A DNA stretch of 16,924 nt from an uncultured Pseudomonadota bacterium. Its GTDB lineage: Bacteria; Lernaellota; Lernaellaia; Lernaellales; Lernaellaceae. This document shows positions 1-5,680 of this stretch, piece after piece. The translations under genes were made by a program, and so were the position numbers. Under the pieces are notes generated by a model. That model made no database searches and was not told the DNA's origin. It saw only the letters and a program-made list of their open reading frames with translations. Each line of letters begins with the position of its first letter. The stretch's first letter is position 1. The stretch spans positions 1 through 16,924 of the forward strand of contig CALBTQ010000147.1 in the NCBI GenBank assembly GCA_937967875.1, read 5' to 3'.

Positions 1-45
1 GATCGTATTCGGTGACTGGAGTTCAGACGTGTGCTCTTCCGATCT
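1..45 (+). other. Illumina P7-side adapter (assembly artefact)
   Basis: Bases 12-45 match the TruSeq read-2 adapter, ending in GCTCTTCCGATCT, from memory of the standard oligonucleotide. Bases 1-3 (GAT) fit the end of the P7 flow-cell sequence. Bases 4-11 (CGTATTCG) sit where an 8-nt i7 index would be. This is library-construction sequence and not genomic DNA; the organism's sequence begins at about base 46. Confidence 0.96.
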
Positions 46-172
46 AGGTAGCCTTTGCCAAGCAAAATTGTGCACCTCTATACATTATTAATGGAGGGGA
101 AAAAGCAGCAGCAGTCGGCTACCATATCTTGTGATTATTAAAGATTAAATCAGCAATATATAGCAGCCTTTT
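46..172. other. AT-rich intergenic end of contig, no gene seen
   Basis: These 127 bases lie between the adapter and the stop codon of the first gene. They are much more AT-rich than the coding DNA. A 7-bp inverted repeat, GGTAGCC at 47-53 and GGCTACC at 117-123, spans most of the segment. On the minus strand, downstream of the first gene, there is a short T-run after CTGCTGCTGC but no convincing stem before it, so I do not call a terminator. Because it abuts adapter, chimerism of this end cannot be excluded. Confidence 0.5.
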
Positions 173-649
173 TCAGGGCACTTCGATGACCCGGATTTTC
201 CGTCCAGTACCGTCGTCTTCGATTTGCGAATCGTCCGGCTTTTCATCCGGATTTACCAGCGCCAGATAGCTTTGCGCGACGTATTCGCTCGCCGGCAATC
301 CCTGCACGACGGCTCGCGCCCATAACTCCCGCGGCTCGGTGGTGTTTATACGCAATACGTATATGATTTTATAGGATTTTCCCTCTTTTAGGTTGGTCAG
401 AGTAACCGAAGCGTCACCGCTTATCAGTTGCAGGCCGTCCGGCACGTTCAGGGTCAGTTGCACCTTGGTAAACGCACGCAGCGGTTCGATGCTCAAGGTC
501 AGGGTGATATTCTGCCCGGGGGCGGCGGCGATTTTCTCCGGCGCAAAACCCCCTTGCAGCGGATTGAGTTCCTTGGCCAGGCCGCTCCGGCAGAACGTTG
601 CCAGAGCGGCCGCCAGGATCAAAAAGGTCAGCAAACGAATCCGTCGCAC
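173..649 (-). CDS. Small secreted protein with one Ig-like beta-sandwich domain, function unknown
   Basis: 158 residues with a GTG start. A GAGGAAAC ribosome binding site lies about 6-8 bases upstream and overlaps the stop codon of the preceding gene, which supports this start. Residues 1-25 form a signal peptide (MRRIR, then a hydrophobic core, then GLA-KE). Residues about 40-130 alternate hydrophobic strands in the style of bacterial Ig-like/DUF11-type domains (for example NITLTLSIEPL, VQLTLNVPDGLQL, KSYKIIYVLRI). The C-terminal 25 residues are acidic then basic. I recognise no catalytic motif. The gene follows the metallopeptidase lipoprotein with a 9-base gap on the same strand, so the two are almost certainly co-transcribed; a periplasmic partner or accessory role is inferred from position only. 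Confidence 0.82.
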   Translation of the reverse strand: MRRIRLLTFLILAAALATFCRSGLAKELNPLQGGFAPEKIAAAPGQNITLTLSIEPLRAFTKVQLTLNVPDGLQLISGDASVTLTNLKEGKSYKIIYVLRINTTEPRELWARAVVQGLPASEYVAQSYLALVNPDEKPDDSQIEDDGTGRKIRVIEVP

Positions 650-658
650 GTTGTTTCC

Positions 659-2959
659 TCACTTGCACGAATCGAGATTCTTGAAATCGTAGCTGAGCTT
701 GTGCAGTCCCTTGACGTTCCCTTTGACGCCCTTGGTGTTATCGCCCTCGTCGCCGAAGCCCAGGCAGAACCAGCCGTCGAGGAAATCGACCAGGTCGCGC
801 CCGGCCACGCCGCGATCATGGAACTTGCCGTAGCCTTCCTTCAGGTACGAGGTCATGATTGTCCAGATGGCCGTGGTTTTGCTCGAGATCGTGTCCTTGG
901 TTTCGTTAGTCGCATCGTCCAGGTCCAGCAGCACGGCGGCGACGACGGCTTCGCTCAACTTGCCTTCGAGCTTGTCGTCCTCATTGCCCAACGGCTTGGA
1001 CGACGGCAGCGTTTCCAGGCTGTAAAACACGCCCATGCCGTCCTTGTTCGTGTCCATGTACGAGGTCACCTTGTTGGCGGTGATGCCGAAGTAGGTCGCC
1101 CATCCCTCGGAGAAGGCCAACGTCGGCACGCTTTGTTTGTTGGAGGAATGCGAGCCGCCCGGGCTGTCGTTGGTGCCGTACTGCCGGTGCACCACGTGGC
1201 CGTATTCGTGACCGATGATGATGTCGTCGTACTCGTCCGGATCGCTGGTCATGCCCAGAATGTAGATCTTGCTTTCGCTGGTGGCGAAAGAGGATGCTTT
1301 GCCCAACGGTTTCACACCCTGTTCCCACAGAAAACTGACCATCGAGGGCGTCTTGCCGCCGTAGGTGCGGGCCGTTTCGGCGCAGGTGACGCCGACTTCC
1401 CAGATATTCAACGCGCCGGCGCGTTCGGCCTTGGTGATCTCCAAGTCGTAGCCGGTTTTGATCGGCGCGCCCTGTTCGTTGTAGGAATCCTTGGCCTTCC
1501 AGGCGTAGACCGCGCCCGACAGATCGCTCACCGACTGGCGCAGCATGGCGTCGTTCTGGTAGGCGATCACCCGCACGTACACGCCCGGATCTCCGTCGTT
1601 GGCGAAGTCGATCTGGTATTTGCCGCGCGCGTCGGTGACCGACGAGCCGAGCACTTCGTCGTCGGCCTCGCGCACCACGTCGACCGTGGCGAAGCGCACC
1701 GGGACCATCGTGCCGGTCGAGGACAGCCCGCTTTGCGTGATGGCGAAATCCTCGTACTTGACTGTTCCCGAAACGCGATAGGCGCACTCGGAGGTGAAGG
1801 TCCAGCTTTCCGAGGAGCCGGTAGCGCCCAGCGAGAAATACTCGACCAACGGCGATTGCTCGCCGCAGAACGACATGGTTACCGTGCCCGAGGCGTAGCC
1901 GACCTCGCAATCGCTCCACATGTGAGCCTTCACTGTGTAATCGCCGGTGGGCGACTGCCCTTCGGGCCAGAAGATGTTTTCATTGTTGATGCCGTCGATC
2001 GTGCACCCGGCGTTGGAATCCAGGTCAAGCTGGCCGCCGGTGGCCGATGTGCTGTGACCGAAATAGATTTCCTCGCCGGACGGTTCGTACACGTGCAAAT
2101 CCACGTCGGTCATCGTGTCCCAACTCAGGCTGACCTTCACGTCGCCATACTGCACCTCGACGCCGTCCAGCGCGAGCGCCAGCAGGTCGGCGACGCGCCC
2201 GAGCACGTCGATCAGCGACATGTTGAACTGCACCGTGTTCGCCTTGGTCGTAAGTTGGTCGAAAATGTCCAGGTCGAAGGCGAGCGAAAATTCGAACTGA
2301 CCGCCCGCCGCGTCGACCGGCAGCACGTAGTAGCCCGGATAGCCGACCACCTCGATCAGCGCGTGCGTCACGTCCACCCCGCTGTAATCGACCGTGTAAA
2401 CGGCCGTGCCGCCGTTGATGAAGGTTTCCGGACCGGTGACGCCGGTGATGACCGGGCTGCTCGTGTCGGTCGTCGGCGTGGGCAGCGCGCCCGCCTTGTA
2501 CGACGCGCCGGGCACGTTCACCGGCGGCAGGTCGGCGTCGCTGGCCTGTATCTCGAAAAAGCCCTGCAGGATTTCCCCGTCGGCGTCCGCGCTCAGCGAG
2601 CAATAGCCGCTGGCGGGCGTCACCCCGGTCACCACCAAGGGCGAGGGGCCCGAGGTTCCGTACAGCGTGCCGCAGCCCGCACCGGAAACGGTCAGGGTGA
2701 TCAGCGAAGCGCCGGGCACGTCGACGGTCACCGTCACCGAAGAATCGGCCGCCGGACGTTCCGGGTCGATCGAAAACGGCGGCGGATCGTCGACGCCGTC
2801 GTTTTTAAGCTCTTCGTCGTCGGAGAGGATTTCCTCGCCGGAGTCGTTATCGTCGTTGTCGTCGTCATCGTCGTCATCGCAATCGCAAGACCCGACGAAC
2901 AACGCCAAGCCTAGAACCAAGAATATAAACAGGGGCAGAGAAGCGTTTAGAATTTTCAT
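659..2959 (-). CDS. Poly-Asp lipoprotein with Ig-like, DUF2135-like and HEYGH metallopeptidase domains
   Basis: 766 residues; ATG with GGGAG 7 bases upstream. Residues 1-24 are a lipoprotein signal with lipobox VGSC (Cys25 lipidated). Residues 26-39 are almost all Asp/Asn, an extended acidic stalk. Residues about 60-270 are Ig-like strands. Residues 272-365 resemble the DUF2135/YfaP type (SLSWDTMTDVDLHVYEPSG, then a GGQLDLDSNAGC stretch). Residues 395-465 look like a carboxypeptidase-regulatory beta domain. Residues about 560-740 hold the catalytic part: HEYGH (584-588) supplies two zinc histidines and the general base Glu585, and FSEGWATYF with Glu618 is the likely third ligand, a gluzincin-like arrangement. 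The exact peptidase family and substrate are unknown. Asp at +2 after the lipidated Cys would mean inner-membrane retention by the E. coli Lol rule, but that rule may not hold here. First gene of a two-gene operon. Confidence 0.9.
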   Translation of the reverse strand: MKILNASLPLFIFLVLGLALFVGSCDCDDDDDDDNDDNDSGEEILSDDEELKNDGVDDPPPFSIDPERPAADSSVTVTVDVPGASLITLTVSGAGCGTLYGTSGPSPLVVTGVTPASGYCSLSADADGEILQGFFEIQASDADLPPVNVPGASYKAGALPTPTTDTSSPVITGVTGPETFINGGTAVYTVDYSGVDVTHALIEVVGYPGYYVLPVDAAGGQFEFSLAFDLDIFDQLTTKANTVQFNMSLIDVLGRVADLLALALDGVEVQYGDVKVSLSWDTMTDVDLHVYEPSGEEIYFGHSTSATGGQLDLDSNAGCTIDGINNENIFWPEGQSPTGDYTVKAHMWSDCEVGYASGTVTMSFCGEQSPLVEYFSLGATGSSESWTFTSECAYRVSGTVKYEDFAITQSGLSSTGTMVPVRFATVDVVREADDEVLGSSVTDARGKYQIDFANDGDPGVYVRVIAYQNDAMLRQSVSDLSGAVYAWKAKDSYNEQGAPIKTGYDLEITKAERAGALNIWEVGVTCAETARTYGGKTPSMVSFLWEQGVKPLGKASSFATSESKIYILGMTSDPDEYDDIIIGHEYGHVVHRQYGTNDSPGGSHSSNKQSVPTLAFSEGWATYFGITANKVTSYMDTNKDGMGVFYSLETLPSSKPLGNEDDKLEGKLSEAVVAAVLLDLDDATNETKDTISSKTTAIWTIMTSYLKEGYGKFHDRGVAGRDLVDFLDGWFCLGFGDEGDNTKGVKGNVKGLHKLSYDFKNLDSCK

Positions 2960-3021
2960 CTTTTTCTCCCGTTCTTTTGTTCACCGCTTGAAAATGGCGC
3001 CAACCGAAAAATCCATCTCCT

Positions 3022-3050
3022 ATTTTGCATGATACAATCGATCATCTCAA
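3022..3050 (-). promoter_or_regulatory. Candidate sigma70 promoter for the lipoprotein operon
   Basis: Read on the minus strand, TTGAGA (3045-3050, 5 of 6 to TTGACA) is followed by a 17-base spacer and CAAAAT (3022-3027, 4 of 6 to TATAAT). Predicted transcription would begin near 3015, leaving a leader of about 55 bases before the ATG at 2959. It lies in the AT-rich gap between divergent genes. The match is by eye only. Confidence 0.38.
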
Positions 3051-3078
3051 CCTAAAATGCGCTATTTATTCGAATATT

Positions 3079-3084
3079 TATAAT
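3079..3084 (+). promoter_or_regulatory. Candidate -10 element for the thymidine kinase gene
   Basis: A perfect TATAAT in an AT-rich stretch of the divergent gap. No good -35 hexamer occurs 16-18 bases upstream, and no TGn extension is present. If used, it would give a leader of about 120 bases before the GTG start at 3213. Weak call. Confidence 0.28.
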
Positions 3085-3212
3085 CCTTTTATCTCCTCGA
3101 TTTTTCAATGCTTATTCAAATCCAAAGAGTATCCCGGCGCAATCCTTCGCTTGCCCGGTCCCCCCGCGTCGATTATGATGCTTCCCCCAACCCCCACACG
3201 AGGATCGACGTT

Positions 3213-3833
3213 GTGATCAACGACATCTTCCACCGCGTGTTCAATCCGGGATTCCTGGAGGTCTACTACGGGCCGATGAAAAGCGGCAAGACGCGCGCGC
3301 TGCTCAACCGGCTCGACTCGCTGTCGTACCTGAGCAACTGCCCGCTGGTGATCGTCAAACCGCAGTCCGACAGCCGCGACCGCGACGTGCGCTCGCGCTT
3401 CGGCGAAGTGCACCTGCCTTGCGAAACCGTGCCGGCCGACGACCCGCGCCGCATCCTCGACCTGGTCACCGACAGCCGCGTGCTGGCCGTCGACGAGGCG
3501 CAGTTCTTCACCGCCGGGTGCGGCCTGCTCAAGGTCGTGCAGGAGTGTCAGATGCGGGGGATGAACGTGCTGGTGTCCGGCCTGAACCTCGATTTTCGCG
3601 GCGAGCCCTTCGGCGAGATGCCGTTGCTGATCAACCAGGCCGACATGGCCTATCCGCTGCATGCGATCTGCGATTATCCCGGCTGCAACAACGCTGCCTT
3701 TTACACCCAGCGGCTGATCGACGGCGAGCCGGCCCCTTATGACGAGCCGATCGTTTCGGTCGAAGGTGCGCAGGCCAATGAAACCTACGAGGTGCGCTGC
3801 CTGTGGCACCACAAGGTGCCCGGCAAGCCCTGA
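3213..3833 (+). CDS. tdk: Type II thymidine kinase
   Basis: Catalyses ATP-dependent phosphorylation of thymidine to dTMP in the cytoplasmic pyrimidine salvage pathway. I take the GTG at 3213 because GAGGA (3200-3204) lies 8 bases upstream and the product, 206 residues, has the usual family length. An in-frame ATG at 3108 would add 35 residues of non-family sequence. Walker A is GPMKSGKT (20-27); the Walker B/catalytic DEAQFF is at 94-99; the lasso-domain signature GLNLDFRGEPFGEMPLL follows. The zinc site departs from the common CxxC...CxxC/H pattern: Cys153 and Cys158 are spaced C-x4-C, and the second half is Cys196 with His199 (RCLWHH). It converges on asnB with only 7 bases between the stop codons. 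The family assignment is strong; the altered Zn spacing is a minor oddity. Confidence 0.95.
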   Translation: MINDIFHRVFNPGFLEVYYGPMKSGKTRALLNRLDSLSYLSNCPLVIVKPQSDSRDRDVRSRFGEVHLPCETVPADDPRRILDLVTDSRVLAVDEAQFFTAGCGLLKVVQECQMRGMNVLVSGLNLDFRGEPFGEMPLLINQADMAYPLHAICDYPGCNNAAFYTQRLIDGEPAPYDEPIVSVEGAQANETYEVRCLWHHKVPGKP

Positions 3834-3840
3834 CCGCCGC

Positions 3841-5502
3841 CTATTTCGCTTCGCGATGGACGCCGATCACCGCCCGGCCGGAGGGGTCGGCGTGGCGGGC
3901 GAAGGCTTCGTCCCAGGCGATCGCCGCGGGCGTGCTGCAGGCGATCGAGGGTCCGCCGGGCACGCAGGTCGCCGCCGCATCGCCGGGAAAGAGCGAATCG
4001 AAAATCTCCCGGTACATGTAGGCTTCCTTGGTCGTCGGCGTGTTGTGCACGAAGCGATAGTGCGCGTTTTCCATTTGCGAATCGGTCACGCGCTCTTGCG
4101 CCGCCGCCTTGAGCGAATCGATCCAACGATAGCCGACGCCGTCGGAAAACTGCTCCTTCTGCCGCCAGACGATCTCCGGGGGCAGGTAATCTTCGAAGGC
4201 TTGCCGCAACGGATGTTTTTCCATTTTGCCCGCACCGACCATCTTTTCGCGCGGCGCGAAGGCCATGGCGATATCCAGAAACTCGCGGTCCAGATAGGGC
4301 ACGCGCGTCTCGATGCCCCAGGCGGCCATCGATTTGTTGGCGCGCAGGCAGTCGTACTTGTGCAGCAATTCGAGTTTTAAAACGGTTTCCTCGTGCAGCG
4401 CGCGGGCGTCGGGCGCCTTGTGGAAATACAGGTAGCCGCCGAACACCTCGTCGGCCCCTTCGCCGGACAGCACCATCTTGATGCCCATCGATTTGATCTT
4501 CCGCGCCATCAGGAACATCGGCGTCGAGGCGCGAATGGAGGTCACGTCATAGGTTTCAATATGCGCGATGACGTCGTGCAGCGCGTCCAGGCCCTCCTGC
4601 ACGGTGTAGACCAGCTCGTGATGCACCGTCCCGATCGCCTGCGCTACGCGCCGGGCGGCGATCAGGTCGGGCGAATCGGCCAGGCCGATGGCGAACGAAT
4701 GCAGGCGCGGCCACCACGCCGTCGATTTGCCGTCGTCCTCGATGCGTTTGGGGGCGTATTTTTGCGCGATCGCCGCAATGATCGACGAATCCAGTCCGCC
4801 CGAAATGAGCACGCCGTAGGGCACGTCGCTCATCATCTGCCGCCGCACCGCGTCCTCCAGGCTTGTGCGTAACTGGGCGATGTCCAACGGCGCTTCGGCC
4901 ACTTCGTCGAAGGAACGCCATGACGGCCGGTAATAAGCGACCGGCTCTTTGGTGTCGCGGGTCAGGTAATGTCCCGGCGGAAAATCGACGATCACCCGGC
5001 AGAAGTCGACCAGCGCCTTCATCTCTGAGGCGACGTAAAGATTCCCGCGGTTGTCGCGGCCCATGTACAACGGGTTCACGCCGATCGGATCGCGTGCGAT
5101 CAGATAATTGTCGGTGCGTTTGTCGTACAGCACGAAGGCGAAGATGCCGTTGAGTCGGTTGAGAAAATCCACGCCGTACTGATCGTACAGCGGCAGAATC
5201 ACTTCGCAGTCCGAGGCCGTTTTGTAAGGGTAATGGTTCAGTTCGGCGCGCAACTGGCGATGATTGTAGATTTCGCCGTTGACCGCCAGAACGTGATCGC
5301 CCGCCGCGTTGAGCAGCGGCTGCGCCCCGTGTTCGATGTCCACGATCGACAACCGCTCGTGCGCCAGCGCCGCGCGCTCGTCGGCATACACACCGCTCCA
5401 ATCCGGCCCGCGATGCCGCAACCGGCGAGCCATTATCAACGCGCGTTGACGCAGTTCGGCGGCATCGCCGCGAATCTCAAGAATGCACGCTATCCCGCAC
5501 AT
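3841..5502 (-). CDS. asnB: Asparagine synthetase B (glutamine-hydrolysing)
   Basis: Makes asparagine from aspartate, ATP and glutamine. 553 residues, within one residue of the E. coli AsnB length I recall. The start at 5502 gives MCGIACI, placing the nucleophile Cys2 at the mature N-terminus as class II amidotransferases require; GGGAGG sits 4 bases upstream. A start at 5532 would bury the Cys and is rejected. The glutaminase domain is residues 2 to about 205 (RHRGPDWSG, AHERLSIVD, AVNGEIYNH, SDCEVILPLYDQYG). The synthetase domain follows with pyrophosphate loop SGGLDSS (234-240), then RASTPMFLM, LSGEGADEVFGGYLYFHK and RQKEQFSDGVGYRWID. The C-terminal CVPGGPSIACSTPAAIAWD and DPSGRAVIGVH are typical of the E. 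coli AsnB subfamily. It is divergent from the glycyl radical enzyme gene. Nothing appears broken. Confidence 0.98.
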   Translation of the reverse strand: MCGIACILEIRGDAAELRQRALIMARRLRHRGPDWSGVYADERAALAHERLSIVDIEHGAQPLLNAAGDHVLAVNGEIYNHRQLRAELNHYPYKTASDCEVILPLYDQYGVDFLNRLNGIFAFVLYDKRTDNYLIARDPIGVNPLYMGRDNRGNLYVASEMKALVDFCRVIVDFPPGHYLTRDTKEPVAYYRPSWRSFDEVAEAPLDIAQLRTSLEDAVRRQMMSDVPYGVLISGGLDSSIIAAIAQKYAPKRIEDDGKSTAWWPRLHSFAIGLADSPDLIAARRVAQAIGTVHHELVYTVQEGLDALHDVIAHIETYDVTSIRASTPMFLMARKIKSMGIKMVLSGEGADEVFGGYLYFHKAPDARALHEETVLKLELLHKYDCLRANKSMAAWGIETRVPYLDREFLDIAMAFAPREKMVGAGKMEKHPLRQAFEDYLPPEIVWRQKEQFSDGVGYRWIDSLKAAAQERVTDSQMENAHYRFVHNTPTTKEAYMYREIFDSLFPGDAAATCVPGGPSIACSTPAAIAWDEAFARHADPSGRAVIGVHREAK

Positions 5503-5586
5503 TATGCCTCCCTGCGATAGTTGCGCCGCCACCCGGCCGGCGTAACGTTTCCGGAAATCCTACGCTATCGTCGGGATAAAATCATC

Positions 5587-5618
5587 CGGCCGGTGAGAAT
5601 TTCATCGGCGACCGGCCG
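5587..5618. promoter_or_regulatory. 8-bp inverted repeat between asnB and the glycyl radical enzyme gene
   Basis: CGGCCGGT (5587-5594) and ACCGGCCG (5611-5618) are perfect inverted arms separated by 16 bases. Centre-to-centre distance is 24 bp, a little over two helical turns, so a dimeric regulator could contact both. It lies about 30-60 bases upstream of the candidate -10 for the downstream gene. An RNA hairpin is an alternative. No regulator gene is adjacent. Confidence 0.35.
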
Positions 5619-5645
5619 CCGTTTTCCCTCGTGCCGCATTCGCGC

Positions 5646-5651
5646 TACAAT
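5646..5651 (+). promoter_or_regulatory. Candidate -10 element for the glycyl radical enzyme gene
   Basis: TACAAT (5 of 6) lies 29 bases before the ATG at 5681. The best upstream hexamer at acceptable spacing is TTTTCC (5622-5627, 18-base spacer), a poor -35. This could mean an activated promoter, consistent with the inverted repeat just upstream, but the evidence is weak. Confidence 0.3.
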
Positions 5652-5680
5652 GCCCGGCAGCAACCTGTGCGGGATAAATC

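Noticed and set aside
2843..2884. Triplet repeat as a phase-variation switch
   Set aside because: The units are codons, so slippage changes stalk length but cannot turn the gene on or off.
428..2914. 828-codon plus-strand open frame opposite the metallopeptidase lipoprotein
   Set aside because: It is antisense to a gene with clear lipobox, zinc motif and ribosome binding site. Its His/Arg/Gly-rich composition has no domain logic, as expected for a GC-rich shadow frame.
3108..3212. 35-residue N-terminal extension of thymidine kinase
   Set aside because: It lacks family similarity, and a GAGGA at 3200-3204 fits the GTG at 3213, which gives the normal protein length.
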